A program made the position numbers and the translations under genes. The notes below the pieces were generated by a model. The model saw only the letters and a list, made by a program, of their open reading frames with translations, ran no database searches and had not been told where the DNA came from. From Spirosoma sp. SC4-14 (GTDB lineage: Bacteria > Bacteroidota > Bacteroidia > Cytophagales > Spirosomataceae), in the NCBI RefSeq assembly GCF_037201965.1, contig NZ_CP147518.1, positions 6,255,001 to 6,319,000 of the forward strand: a DNA stretch of 64,000 nt, in the 5' to 3' direction. Shown here piece after piece: positions 43,446 through 52,151 of this stretch. The first letter of the stretch is position 1; each line of letters begins with the position of its first letter.

Positions 43446-43686
43446 AATTTGATTTGTAATTTATGTATCTATTCTATGGATTACTTTTTCGCACTTTACT
43501 TTTAGAATGATCGTTCAGATGGGATAGTCTTGTTTTACTAGATATATATAAGCGAGTTACGAACTGATAGGACTTTATTACGTATAAAACCAGAAGTCAC
43601 AACCGAAATCCTACAAACAGTAAATACCGAAAACGCTAAGTTACGGCAAAATTAACACCTTTTCGCTTACAATCCGGTCTGTACGG

Positions 43687-43694
43687 TATCTTTG
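43687..43694 (+). promoter_or_regulatory. -7 promoter element of hisB
   Basis: TATCTTTG matches TAnnTTTG exactly and sits 20 bases before the hisB ATG, giving a 5' leader of only about 12-13 bases. The rest of the divergent gap 43446-43686 shows no other feature I recognise. Confidence 0.65.
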
Positions 43695-43713
43695 TCGGCC
43701 AGATATTTGTTAT

Positions 43714-44862
43714 ATGCGAAAAATTTTATTCATCGACCGGGATGGTACGCTCATTACGGAGCCACAACCCGATCAGCAGGTCGATTCATTAGCCAAACTC
43801 GATTACATTCCACGGGCCATTTCGGCCATGCGAAAAATTGCCGAAGACACTGATTATGAACTGGTCATGGTTACCAACCAGGATGGTCTGGGAACGGCGT
43901 CGTTTCCCGAAGAAACGTTCTGGCCTGCTCATAACAAAATGCTGGCAACGTTTGCCGGCGAAGGTGTTCAATTTTCCGCTGTTCATATCGACCGCCATTT
44001 TCCGCACGAAAAATCAACTACCCGTAAGCCGGGCATTGGCATGTTAACCCAATATTTCGGCGAAAACTATGACCTTACCAACAGTTATGTAATTGGCGAC
44101 CGCCTGACCGATGTACAGTTAGCCGTCAATCTGGGTGCCAAAGCAATTCTATTTTTACCGCCCAATGGCCTTGCTTCCGTACAATCGGCCGATGTTTCGG
44201 GTATGACCGAAGTGATGCAGCAGGCAATTGCATTGACAACCGACGACTGGGACAAGATTTATGAATTTCTGCGGTTACCGGCTCGTAGAGCTACAGTAGA
44301 ACGCAACACAAACGAAACGCAGATTCGGGTAATGCTGAACCTCGACGGTCGCGGAAAAGCCGATATCCATACGGGGCTAGGCTTTTTCGATCATATGCTC
44401 GATCAGGTAGCCAAGCATTCGGGCGCCGATCTGAGCATTCAGGTTCAGGGCGATCTGCATATCGACGAGCACCACACCATTGAAGATACGGCTCTGGCCC
44501 TGGGCGAAGCCTACCGACGGGCACTGGGCGATAAACGAGGCATTAGCCGGTATGGCTATCTGCTCCCTATGGACGAAGCGCTGGCTCAGGTGGCTATCGA
44601 CTTTTCGGGACGCCCCTGGCTGGTTTGGGATGCCGAATTTCGACGCGAAAAGATCGGCGATATGCCAACCGAGATGTTTTTCCATTTCTTTAAGTCGTTC
44701 TCCGACACAGCCTTATGCAACTTGAATATAAAGGTTGAAGGCGATAACGAACATCATAAAATTGAAGCCATTTTTAAAGCATTTGCCAAGGCAATAAAAA
44801 TGGCGGTTCGGCGCGATAGTAAAGAACTGGATAATCTGCCAAGCACGAAGGGAGTTTTATAA
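43714..44862 (+). CDS. hisB: Bifunctional histidinol-phosphatase/imidazoleglycerol-phosphate dehydratase
   Basis: HisB carries out steps seven and nine (in usual count) of histidine synthesis. The 382-residue fusion has an HAD phosphatase (FIDRDGTLITEP, VTNQDGL, TRKPGIGML, IGDRLTDVQLA, residues 1-170) followed by the IGPD domain (GLGFFDHMLDQVAKHSG, HIDEHHTIEDTALALGEA, GDNEHHKIEAIFKAFAKAIK). Both halves are complete. No other his gene is nearby, so the histidine pathway is dispersed. A Bacteroidota promoter lies directly upstream. Confidence 0.95.
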   Translation: MRKILFIDRDGTLITEPQPDQQVDSLAKLDYIPRAISAMRKIAEDTDYELVMVTNQDGLGTASFPEETFWPAHNKMLATFAGEGVQFSAVHIDRHFPHEKSTTRKPGIGMLTQYFGENYDLTNSYVIGDRLTDVQLAVNLGAKAILFLPPNGLASVQSADVSGMTEVMQQAIALTTDDWDKIYEFLRLPARRATVERNTNETQIRVMLNLDGRGKADIHTGLGFFDHMLDQVAKHSGADLSIQVQGDLHIDEHHTIEDTALALGEAYRRALGDKRGISRYGYLLPMDEALAQVAIDFSGRPWLVWDAEFRREKIGDMPTEMFFHFFKSFSDTALCNLNIKVEGDNEHHKIEAIFKAFAKAIKMAVRRDSKELDNLPSTKGVL

Positions 44863-44937
44863 TTGCAGTGCCGAATCCGGCAAAAGCCAATCGTTGATTT
44901 TTGTCTGATTTCGAGTGCCGAATATCCAATGTTATTG

Positions 44938-44945
44938 TACTTTTG
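44938..44945 (+). promoter_or_regulatory. -7 promoter element of a short membrane-protein gene
   Basis: TACTTTTG is an exact TAnnTTTG match 26 bases before the start of the small open frame at 44971. Confidence 0.55.
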
Positions 44946-44970
44946 CATCTGAATTCAACCGAACACAGAC

Positions 44971-45072
44971 ATGGATTTATCAACCCCATTAACAATTCTG
45001 TTCTATGTTGTCCTTCTGGCTGCTTCGTTCATCACTGGCCGCTGGTTGGAGCGCAACGACCGGAAGTACTAA
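44971..45072 (+). CDS. Putative 33-residue single-span membrane microprotein
   Basis: ATG 44971 opens a 33-codon frame ending in TAA 45070-45072. The product has a short polar start (MDLSTPLT), a hydrophobic helix (about residues 8-22, ILFYVVLLAASFIT) and a positively charged end GRWLERNDRKY, the layout of a small inner-membrane protein. It sits between its own promoter-like element and a heptamer repeat and precedes the acyltransferase gene. I know no family for it, and coding is not proven. Confidence 0.5.
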   Translation: MDLSTPLTILFYVVLLAASFITGRWLERNDRKY

Positions 45073-45075
45073 ATA

Positions 45076-45168
45076 GGTTTACGGTTTACAGTTTTCGGTT
45101 TCCTGTCGTTAGTCATTAAAAGACTGGGCTACCACCGGAAACTGTAAACTGTAACCGAAAACCGTAAC
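45076..45168. repeat. Heptamer-type inverted repeat ending at the acyltransferase start (site H)
   Basis: The left part 45076-45103 (units GGTTTAC, GGTTTAC, AGTTTTC, GGTTTCC) pairs imperfectly with 45137-45168 (GGAAACT, GTAAACT, GTAACCG, AAAACCGTAAC). Several small gaps are needed for full alignment. It starts three bases after the microprotein stop and ends at the base before ATG 45169. Confidence 0.7.
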
Positions 45169-45735
45169 ATGTTTAATGCCCTTAGCCGTTGGTTGTTTAC
45201 TATGGCCGGATGGCGGGTGGCAGGCTCTGTGCCGCACTTGCCAAAAGGAATATGGGCGGTAGCGCCCCATACCACCAACTGGGATTTTTTTGTCGGATTA
45301 GGTGTCCGTTCTGCCATTGGCGTATGGATTCAATATCTGGCCAAGAGTACACTATTTACTTGGTATGCGGGCTGGTTTTTTCGACTGCTGGGGGGCAAAC
45401 CCGTTTATCGCGACAAATCGCACAACCTCGTCGATGCTACAGTTGACGTATTTAACGAGAATCCGTCGTTACACATCTGCATCACTCCCGAAGGTACCCG
45501 AAGTAACGTTTCCAAACTAAAAACCGGCTTTTACTACATTGCGCTCAAAGCGGGTGTACCAATCATTCCGGTTGGTTTCGACTGGCCTCGAAAGCTGGTT
45601 ATTCTTGGAGAGCCTATTGTCGTTACGGGTAACTATGAAAACGACATGCTTCCGTTTTATAAGTTTTTCTCGCAGGTTCACGGAATAAAAAAAGACTGGT
45701 TAAAAGACTGGGAACAAACGGGTATCATGCACTAG
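45169..45735 (+). CDS. 1-acylglycerol-3-phosphate-type acyltransferase (PlsC family)
   Basis: The 188-residue protein has PlsC motifs: HTTNWD (the HxxxxD catalytic pair), GGKPVYRDK, ITPEGTRSNV (glycerophosphate binding) and VPIIPVGFDW. It is short for an AGPAT and lacks an obvious N-terminal span beyond a hydrophobic 18-residue start. It could acylate lysophosphatidate or ornithine-type lipids; the family allows several acceptors. Its last 11 bases overlap the convergent lpxB gene. Confidence 0.88.
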   Translation: MFNALSRWLFTMAGWRVAGSVPHLPKGIWAVAPHTTNWDFFVGLGVRSAIGVWIQYLAKSTLFTWYAGWFFRLLGGKPVYRDKSHNLVDATVDVFNENPSLHICITPEGTRSNVSKLKTGFYYIALKAGVPIIPVGFDWPRKLVILGEPIVVTGNYENDMLPFYKFFSQVHGIKKDWLKDWEQTGIMH

Positions 45736-46849
45736 CTGTTGCTCTCACCAGTTCCACCATTTTGCGGCCAGCCCGCTCCGATGCCCCTGGTTCTCCCATT
45801 TTTTGCCGGACATCGGCATATCCGGCCAGTTGTTCGGCCCGGTGCTGACCACCCGGTAAAACAGATCCTAATTCTTTCGAAACCAAATTAGCGGTAAAGT
45901 CGCTCTGAATCAGTTCTTTCACTACTTCATGCCCGGCAATCAGATTTACCAGCGAAATAAACGGAACCGCAATCAACCGTTTGGCTATAGCATATGAGAC
46001 AGTTGTTGTTTTATAGCAAACTACCTGAGGAACATTGAACAAGGCCGTTTCGAGCGTTGCCGTACCTGACGTAACAAGTGCAGCCGTTGCATTATGAAGT
46101 AAGTCATAGGCTGCATCGTTGACTTGTTTCACATCAGGATACTTTTCCAGCAAACTGTTGTATAGAGATACAGGCAAATTGCTAACCGTTCCAACAACAA
46201 ACTGATAGTCGGCAAACTGCCGACTTACCTCGAGCATCACGGGCAACATAACCATAATTTCCTGCCGCCGACTACCGGGTAGCAGCGCAACTACGGGGCG
46301 ATTATCCAGGTTGAGCGTTGCACGAAAATCAGGGTTCGGTTTAAAATCGGCCAGCGCATCGAGTAGCGGATTACCCACATACTCGACTTCATACTCATAG
46401 TTGGCAAAAAACTCCGTTTCGAAGGGCAGAATAGTAAACAGCCGATCAACGTTTGCTTTAATTTTTAGGGCACGTCGCTGATTCCAGGCCCATACTTTTG
46501 GCGATATATAATAAAAAACCCGAATGCCATGCTGCCGGGCAAACCGCGCCATCCGCAAATTGAAACCGGCATAATCGATCAGAATGAGTGCATCGGGCCG
46601 ATGAGCCAACAAATCGGCCTGACATTCGCGCATGATTTGCCGAATGGTTCCCAGATTTTTAACTACTTCCAGAAACCCCATAAAGGCCATATCGCGGTAA
46701 TGACGCACCAGTACAGCACCGGCTTCCTGCATCTGTTCACCACCATATGCCCGACACTGTGCCTCCGAATCGTAATGCCGGATAGCCCGAATCAGATTGG
46801 CACCATGAAGATCGCCGGAACGTTCGCCAGCAATGAGGTAGTAGTTCAT
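45725..46849 (-). CDS. lpxB: Lipid-A-disaccharide synthase
   Basis: LpxB joins UDP-2,3-diacylglucosamine and lipid X to make the lipid A disaccharide. The 374-residue GT19 enzyme shows LIAGERSGDLHGANLIRAI, GGEQMQEAGA, MGFLEVVKNL, LIDYAGFNLRMARFARQHG, ISPKVWAWNQRRA, LPFETEFF, LPGSRRQEI, and TSGTATLETAL near the C-terminus, the standard LpxB series. It converges on the acyltransferase gene, with an 11-base overlap of their 3' ends. Lipid A synthesis confirms a Gram-negative envelope. Confidence 0.95.
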   Translation of the reverse strand: MNYYLIAGERSGDLHGANLIRAIRHYDSEAQCRAYGGEQMQEAGAVLVRHYRDMAFMGFLEVVKNLGTIRQIMRECQADLLAHRPDALILIDYAGFNLRMARFARQHGIRVFYYISPKVWAWNQRRALKIKANVDRLFTILPFETEFFANYEYEVEYVGNPLLDALADFKPNPDFRATLNLDNRPVVALLPGSRRQEIMVMLPVMLEVSRQFADYQFVVGTVSNLPVSLYNSLLEKYPDVKQVNDAAYDLLHNATAALVTSGTATLETALFNVPQVVCYKTTTVSYAIAKRLIAVPFISLVNLIAGHEVVKELIQSDFTANLVSKELGSVLPGGQHRAEQLAGYADVRQKMGEPGASERAGRKMVELVRATASA

Positions 46850-46913
46850 GTATGATGGGTATGATATAGGTATTTCACCTGTCTGCCGTGTGTCCTATAG
46901 CATACGCAAAAAC

Positions 46914-47330
46914 CTATTCGCCGAAATAGTCGACGAAATTTTTGGGCGTTTCGTACAGACGAATCTGATGCAGATGAGCCTCTGTTACAGCACTCAGGGC
47001 ACGTTCGAGAATTTTCCAGATTTCCATCACAAAAATCTCACAGCTGGCCATTTTCCCCTGCATGAAATCAACGTCAAGGTTGAGGTTTTTATGGTCAACT
47101 TTTTCAATCACTTCCCGCCGGATAATATCGCCCAATAGCTTCAGATCGATCACAAAGCCAGTATCAGGATCGGGTTCGCCTTTAACCGTAACGATTAGTT
47201 CGAAATTGTGCCCATGCCAGTTAATATTGGCGCATGGACCAAAAACTTCTTTATTCCGCTCTTCAGACCAGGCCGGGTTATAGAGCCGGTGAGCTGCGTT
47301 GAAATGTTCAATTCTATTAATGTATACCAT
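46914..47330 (-). CDS. queD: 6-carboxy-tetrahydropterin synthase (QueD) family enzyme
   Basis: The 138-residue protein has the zinc site His residues (FNAAHRL and WHGHNFEL), the catalytic Cys in FGPCANIN, DHKNLN and the C-terminal IRLYETPKN, fitting the QueD/6-pyruvoyl-tetrahydropterin synthase family. QueD makes carboxytetrahydropterin from dihydroneopterin triphosphate on the way to queuosine. A role in tetrahydropterin synthesis cannot be ruled out. It stands alone, with a TACCTTTG promoter element upstream. Start and length are normal for the family. Confidence 0.88.
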   Translation of the reverse strand: MVYINRIEHFNAAHRLYNPAWSEERNKEVFGPCANINWHGHNFELIVTVKGEPDPDTGFVIDLKLLGDIIRREVIEKVDHKNLNLDVDFMQGKMASCEIFVMEIWKILERALSAVTEAHLHQIRLYETPKNFVDYFGE

Positions 47331-47386
47331 TTGTCTGGTTTAGATAAGGCGGTTGCCAGAAACGCCGGTTTTTAAAAATCAGGGCA

Positions 47387-47394
47387 CAAAGGTA
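47387..47394 (-). promoter_or_regulatory. -7 promoter element of queD
   Basis: The minus strand reads TACCTTTG, an exact TAnnTTTG match, about 57 bases before the queD ATG. Confidence 0.6.
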
Positions 47395-47513
47395 CGAACT
47401 CTTTGGGCGGAATAAAACTATCTCTTTGTGCCAAAAATCAGATACAGTCCAACAAGCCTATTATATGAAAAATACAATTTAATCATCAAATACGCTATTC
47501 CTTTGTTCATCTT

Positions 47514-47521
47514 TATCTTTG
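47514..47521 (+). promoter_or_regulatory. -7 promoter element of hldD
   Basis: TATCTTTG is an exact TAnnTTTG match, with a TTTG at 47502-47505 and the hldD start 81 bases downstream. The divergent 271-base gap (47331-47601) thus holds promoters for queD and hldD and nothing else I recognise. Confidence 0.55.
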
Positions 47522-47601
47522 TATCTTTACAGCCAATTTCACTTCATTCGCCCTGACATTTTCCTCATTACACCAATCAAAACGTTTACCAAGAGCACTT
47601 T

Positions 47602-48567
47602 ATGATTATCGTTACGGGGGCTGCTGGCTTTATCGGGAGTTGTTTAATAAACAAATTGAATCAGGAAAATTTCAATTTTATCATTGCTGTTGATGATTTT
47701 TCGGACCCGCGTAAAGAAGCTAATCTTACTGGTAAACGGATTCAGGAACGGGTAGATCGCGAAGATTTTTTTGGCTGGCTCGATAACAATTATCAGGAAA
47801 TTGAATTCATTTTCCATATCGGAGCACGCACTGACACAACTGAATTTGACCGGCAAATTTTCGAACACCTGAACGTCGAATACTCAAAGCAAATCTGGAA
47901 CCGATGTATCGACTATCAGATTCCGCTCGTATATGCCTCATCGGCGGCAACGTATGGCCTTGGTGAATTTGGCTACGACGATAATGAATCGGTGATTCCG
48001 CAGTTAAAGCCGCTGAATCCTTACGGCGATTCGAAGAATGAATTCGATATCTGGGCACTCGAACAGGAGCGTAAGCCTTTTTTCTGGGCTGGTCTTAAAT
48101 TCTTTAATGTATACGGTCCTAACGAATATCATAAGGACCGGATGGCATCAGTAATTTTCCATGCCTACAACCAGATTTGCCAGACGGGACACATGAAACT
48201 ATTCCGCTCGCACAACCCAAATTTCAGCGACGGTGGTCAGATGAGGGATTTCGTATATGTAAAAGATGTGGTTGAAGTCTGTTCATTCCTGATGCATCAC
48301 CGGCGTAATTCGGGGATTTATAACTTAGGCAGCGGAAAAGCCCGTACTTTTCTCGATCTGGCTACGCTTACATTTCATGCAATGGGCCGCGATGCCGAAA
48401 TCGAATTTATCGATACGCCGGCCGACATACGCGACAAATACCAGTATTTTACTCAGGCCAATATGTCGAAACTGCGATCGATTGGCTACGACCGCCCGTT
48501 TTTTTCGCTCGAAGAAGGTATTGCCGACTATGTAAGGAGCTACCTCAGCGAAGGAAATTATCTTTAA
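47602..48567 (+). CDS. hldD: ADP-L-glycero-D-manno-heptose 6-epimerase
   Basis: HldD makes the ADP-heptose used for the lipopolysaccharide core. The 321-residue short-chain dehydrogenase fold protein has the NAD(P) loop GAAGFIGSCLI, IGARTDTTE, VYASSAATYG, the catalytic Tyr and Lys in NPYGDSKNEFD, NVYGPNEYHKDRMASV, FRSHNPNFSDGGQMRDFVYV and SGIYNLGSGKARTF. Length and motif spacing match HldD closely. The lipid A gene lpxB is nearby on the other strand. Confidence 0.93.
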   Translation: MIIVTGAAGFIGSCLINKLNQENFNFIIAVDDFSDPRKEANLTGKRIQERVDREDFFGWLDNNYQEIEFIFHIGARTDTTEFDRQIFEHLNVEYSKQIWNRCIDYQIPLVYASSAATYGLGEFGYDDNESVIPQLKPLNPYGDSKNEFDIWALEQERKPFFWAGLKFFNVYGPNEYHKDRMASVIFHAYNQICQTGHMKLFRSHNPNFSDGGQMRDFVYVKDVVEVCSFLMHHRRNSGIYNLGSGKARTFLDLATLTFHAMGRDAEIEFIDTPADIRDKYQYFTQANMSKLRSIGYDRPFFSLEEGIADYVRSYLSEGNYL

Positions 48568-48584
48568 ATAGTGTAACTGCCTGC

Positions 48585-48956
48585 TTACCACTTCCTGAAA
48601 ATAAAAAATACGGCGATTACGATAAACGCAAAGCCTACAAGGTGATTCCACGCCAGCTTATCAGTCTTGAAAAAAAAGACAGTAATCAGGGTAAAAACCG
48701 TTAGCGAAACTCCTTCCTGAATTGTTTTCAGTTCAAACAGCGAAAAAGGCCCGCCTGTTTCGTTCGACCCGAGCCGGTTGGCTGGTACCTGAAAAATATA
48801 TTCAAAGAAAGCCAGCCCCCAGCTTAACACCACAATTCCCCAAAGCGACAGCTTTGCAAGCATTGGGTACTGTTTGAGCTGCAAATGTCCATACCAGGCC
48901 AGTGTCATAAAAATATTTGATAACGTGAGTAACAAAACGCAATAGAGCCCTCTCAT
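48585..48956 (-). CDS. DMT-superfamily (DUF486) small membrane protein
   Basis: The 123-residue protein has four predicted membrane spans (around residues 2-14, 35-55, 82-100 and 103-120). LSNIFMTLAWYGHLQLK and FFEYIFQVPANRLGS are DUF486 marks. DUF486 members resemble small drug/metabolite transporters and may act as dimers, but no transport is proven. ATG 48956 is chosen because the upstream in-frame TTG (48968) overlaps the histidine kinase stop region. It lies eight bases after the stop of the sensor kinase gene, so it is probably in that operon. Confidence 0.85.
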   Translation of the reverse strand: MRGLYCVLLLTLSNIFMTLAWYGHLQLKQYPMLAKLSLWGIVVLSWGLAFFEYIFQVPANRLGSNETGGPFSLFELKTIQEGVSLTVFTLITVFFFKTDKLAWNHLVGFAFIVIAVFFIFRKW

Positions 48957-48964
48957 GGGTAAAA

Positions 48965-50278
48965 TCAATCAATTTTTTTTGGTAAAGTTAACGTACTGAT
49001 AAACTGGAAATTGGCCCAGCGAATAGCTAACTGTCCTTTGAGTAAGTTTGTTAGCTGATGGCTGATCCATAATCCCAATCCATGTCCTTCTTTAAGCGGA
49101 TCGGCCCGAAAATAGGGCTGGATTAAATCAAGAACAGGGCCCGTTTCATTGTGGGTCTGATTTTGCACAACAACAACCGGAACGCTATCCCAGCGCAACA
49201 GCACAAACACAATACTGCCACCAACGGCATATTTTACAGCATTTTCGATTAAGTTGAGTAGCACCTGTTCAAGTTTAACCGGATCAGTCATAAGCATTTC
49301 AATCTCCTGATTTGGTACGTCAAGCTCAATTTTCACGTCATACTCGTCTGCAATACTTTGCAGTTGCCGAATGCAGTTTTTTACCAGCGAGGGCAAAGAA
49401 ACCATCGCTTTTTTTAATGTACGGCGCTCTACATCGGGATGACTCAAGGTTAGAAACTCATCCAACAGCCGCGTAAGACGCCTTACGTCGTCCAGTTGTC
49501 CAGTTAATAATGAAACCGTTTCTGGCTCGATCTGAGGGTTATTCAGAGTTACTTCGAGCCCGGTTTTCATGATCGTTAGTGGCGTGCGAAGCTCATGAGC
49601 GGCAGCGCCAAAAAAATTGCGCTGTAGTTCGGCACTCTCCCTAATCCGGGCCAGCATTTGATTTAGGGTATCGGTCAAACGGTAAAGTTCGTCGTGAGTT
49701 CGGGGTAGTTCGATTGACTCAATAGTTGCCGCATTCGTAATTTTTCCAGCCTGACGAACAATGGCCTGAATGGGTTTCAAAAGCCAGCCCGCAACAATAT
49801 ACCCGCCCACAAAAGCCAGCCCAAGGCTTATGAGCCACCCTACCCCAAATACCCACCGCAACTGAATCATATCCTGAACCAGGCTATCTTTCGGAACAGC
49901 AAGTGTCAGACTCGTTAGCCCGTTCGGCAACTGAAACGGTGTGGTCTGAACCGTAACCGACTGATACCAATGCAACTGGTGGCGAGAATCGTAGGCCATC
50001 CCCGACTGGTCAGGGAAGTCGGGGCTCTGAAAAAGTGTATGTGTTTCGCCATAGGCCTGATAGCAGACTTTCATTTTTTCCGTTTCGGCGGGTAGTGGCA
50101 ACACAATTGGATCGGGACTAACCTGTGAAAGCAACCATCCAGCTCGGGTCTGAATGGCCCGATCAAAGGCAATCTGTAGGCTTTTCTCGGCTCGCAGTAG
50201 CATAAACCAGCCAGCCAGCAGGCTTATTGCCCCGAAAACGACGGTGATAGCCAACACAATCCGACTGCGCAGATTCAT
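48965..50278 (-). CDS. Sensor histidine kinase of a two-component system
   Basis: The 437-residue kinase has two membrane spans (about 8-27 and 138-165) around a periplasmic domain of about 110 residues, a HAMP linker (about 165-215), the DHp phospho-His in FGAAAHELRTPLTIMKTGLE, and an ATPase with N-box NLIENAVKYAVG and the G-box HGLGLWISHQL. It is of the HPK1 type. The response regulator gene overlaps its start by four bases, so the pair is coupled. The signal is unknown. Confidence 0.93.
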   Translation of the reverse strand: MNLRSRIVLAITVVFGAISLLAGWFMLLRAEKSLQIAFDRAIQTRAGWLLSQVSPDPIVLPLPAETEKMKVCYQAYGETHTLFQSPDFPDQSGMAYDSRHQLHWYQSVTVQTTPFQLPNGLTSLTLAVPKDSLVQDMIQLRWVFGVGWLISLGLAFVGGYIVAGWLLKPIQAIVRQAGKITNAATIESIELPRTHDELYRLTDTLNQMLARIRESAELQRNFFGAAAHELRTPLTIMKTGLEVTLNNPQIEPETVSLLTGQLDDVRRLTRLLDEFLTLSHPDVERRTLKKAMVSLPSLVKNCIRQLQSIADEYDVKIELDVPNQEIEMLMTDPVKLEQVLLNLIENAVKYAVGGSIVFVLLRWDSVPVVVVQNQTHNETGPVLDLIQPYFRADPLKEGHGLGLWISHQLTNLLKGQLAIRWANFQFISTLTLPKKID

Positions 50279-50949
50279 AACGATTTGAGTCGATAGCCGC
50301 GACCCACAAGTGTTTCAATTAAACCAGATATGCCGACAGCATCTATTTTTTTTCGTAGTTGGTAGATGTGTACCTCAATAACATTGCTGCCCATGTCGTA
50401 ATCAACCGACCAGACTTTCTCGGCAATTTCGTTTTTCGTTACCAGCATTCCGGCACGTCGTATTAGTAATTCGAGCAACGCAAACTCCCGATTTGTCAGA
50501 TCGAGTTTTTTGCCAGCCTTCAGTACTTCGTGCGAGACAAGTCTTATTTCCAGATCAGCAACACGCAGAATTATGCTATCGGCGGTAGTCTGGGTTTTCC
50601 GTTGCAGAACCCGAATCCGGGCCAGCAATTCACCAAAATCGAACGGTTTACGCAAATAATCGATGGCACCCAGATCGAGTCCCTGCACCACTTTTTCGGG
50701 GTCGCTCAGTGCCGATAGAATCATAACAGGTACGGTCAGCCCAAAGGCCTGCAGATTTTTCAGCACCTCAAACCCCGTCTGTCCTGGCAACATCAGGTCG
50801 AGCAGCACAAGATCGTAGAGGCCTCCAGCCAGATAATTGAGACCCTCCGACCCAGAAAAGGCCAGGTCGGCCACATGCCCCTGCTGCTCCAGTCCCTGCT
50901 TAATAAACCGGGCTAGTTTACGCTCGTCTTCAATAACCAGTATTTTCAT
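50275..50949 (-). CDS. OmpR/PhoB-type response regulator
   Basis: The 224-residue regulator has a receiver domain with phospho-acceptor Asp in LVLLDLMLPGQTGFEVL, the IEDE acidic pair near the start, VMILSAL and a Lys in YLRKPFDF. The C-terminal winged helix follows (DLTNREFALLELLIRRAGML, VEVHIYQLRKKIDAVG, TLVGRGYRL). It partners the kinase gene behind it. The gene on its other side (51007-51801) is likely a target. Confidence 0.93.
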   Translation of the reverse strand: MKILVIEDERKLARFIKQGLEQQGHVADLAFSGSEGLNYLAGGLYDLVLLDLMLPGQTGFEVLKNLQAFGLTVPVMILSALSDPEKVVQGLDLGAIDYLRKPFDFGELLARIRVLQRKTQTTADSIILRVADLEIRLVSHEVLKAGKKLDLTNREFALLELLIRRAGMLVTKNEIAEKVWSVDYDMGSNVIEVHIYQLRKKIDAVGISGLIETLVGRGYRLKSL

Positions 50950-50961
50950 AAAATACGAAAA

Positions 50962-50995
50962 AACGCTCCGACCATACGTTACAAATCGAAGCGTT
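50962..50995 (-). terminator. Possible weak terminator before the response regulator gene
   Basis: AACGCT (50962-50967) and AGCGTT (50990-50995) form a six-pair stem with a long loop, followed on the minus strand by a six-T tract. It may end transcription of the 51007-51801 gene. The long loop makes it weak. Confidence 0.3.
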
Positions 50996-51006
50996 GGCTG
51001 TGGAGC

Positions 51007-51801
51007 TTATCGCACCAGATACTGTTGGCCATTAATGGTCAACACAGAAGCATTCAAACTATTTATCTTACTGAGTTGAACCTGTCCGTCGCGCAGATTT
51101 TTCGAATAGCCCTGAACCGTTATGGTACTCCCTTTGGTAACCAGATTGGTAAGCTGATAAGCAACATGGGGCGGCACACGTACAATGGTCTTATTATCGA
51201 GCACAAATCCGTTTACCCGCCCATCGCGCCCAAAGCGATAATCGGTTATTTTACCTGTTTCGGTAACTAGGGCGGGGGGGGCTGGCGGGGTGGCCGAAAC
51301 AACCGGAGGCCCACTCACAACCGTTGTTTTGCCAGCCATAAGGCTTGTCATATGGAAACGCGAACCTTCTGGGCTAGCTTCTGTATAGCCCGTTACACTA
51401 ACGGCACTACCCGGTTTAAGTGCTTTCTGAACCTGCTCTCCCAGATGGGGCGGAAATTTAATTGTAGTGGGCGAATCAGACAATGTAAATCCATCCAGAA
51501 TCCCATCATCATTGCTCGTCCATTGACCTACTGTTCCAGTAACGGAGGTTAATGCTGTTAGCGCACCTCCCCGGCCAAACCGGCCAGAGCCATTAGGTAA
51601 ATGTTTCCTTCCTGTATGCCGGACGTGGCCACCCGGCTGCTGCCGATCGAACCGGCCAGGCCTGTCGGGTCCTGGTGCATTCAGCACAATGGCGGGTGGT
51701 GTAGGAGCAGTGGGTTCGGCAGGAGCCTGAGCATGCACATAGGGAATACTAAAAACGGCGGCCAAAAGAGCCGGAGCGAGTGTTTTGAGCTTCGTTTTCA
51801 T
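51007..51801 (-). CDS. Secreted protein with two DUF5666-like (OB-type) repeats
   Basis: The 264-residue protein has a signal peptide (ALLAAVFSIPYVHAQ), a Pro/Gly-rich stretch (about 25-75), and two copies of one domain: about residues 85-150 (GTVGQWTSNDDGILDGFTLS, ending SVTGY) and about 181-262 (GKITDYRFGRDGRVNGFVLD, ending TVQGY). Each carries a PPHxxxQ motif. These resemble DUF5666-type metal- or ligand-binding envelope domains. A linker between them holds a C8 run (51274-51281 region). The gene lies upstream of the two-component genes on the same strand, suggesting a sensing or output role. Confidence 0.75.
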   Translation of the reverse strand: MKTKLKTLAPALLAAVFSIPYVHAQAPAEPTAPTPPAIVLNAPGPDRPGRFDRQQPGGHVRHTGRKHLPNGSGRFGRGGALTALTSVTGTVGQWTSNDDGILDGFTLSDSPTTIKFPPHLGEQVQKALKPGSAVSVTGYTEASPEGSRFHMTSLMAGKTTVVSGPPVVSATPPAPPALVTETGKITDYRFGRDGRVNGFVLDNKTIVRVPPHVAYQLTNLVTKGSTITVQGYSKNLRDGQVQLSKINSLNASVLTINGQQYLVR

Positions 51802-51833
51802 TGCGAATTGCTGTTTTCTGTTGATTACGAAAA

Positions 51834-51841
51834 CAAACCTA
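51834..51841 (-). promoter_or_regulatory. -7 promoter element for the DUF5666-like gene
   Basis: The minus strand reads TAGGTTTG, an exact TAnnTTTG match about 33 bases before the start ATG at 51801. Confidence 0.55.
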
Positions 51842-52151
51842 CACTAGCCACCTGAAGCCAGCCTGAAGCTGAAATTAATTTTTCTTCATGACCTAGGCTG
51901 GAGCACTATGTTGAAACTGCTTAACGAACGTATTTGCAACAACTTTTGCCACAGACTTATCGCTTATAACCGTAGCAATCGACCGGCTCCATTCGCTTTT
52001 GTTTTGGCTTTACCCCCGAACCAATAGTAAATGCACTTAATTTTTTACAGCAATAATGCCTTACTAGTCAGCAATAGTAACCTAATTGCTAAGCCTCAGA
52101 AACGAACTTTTGTATATACTGATTGGTTTTTCAGACATAAGTAATCCTGCA
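51842..52151. other. Divergent intergenic gap without a recognisable gene
   Basis: This 310-base stretch between the divergent DUF5666-like and CheY-like genes holds no convincing open frame. CAATAGTAA occurs twice (about 52021 and 52073), possibly a regulator site. An in-frame extension of the response regulator back to 52086 has no family likeness. Confidence 0.3.
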
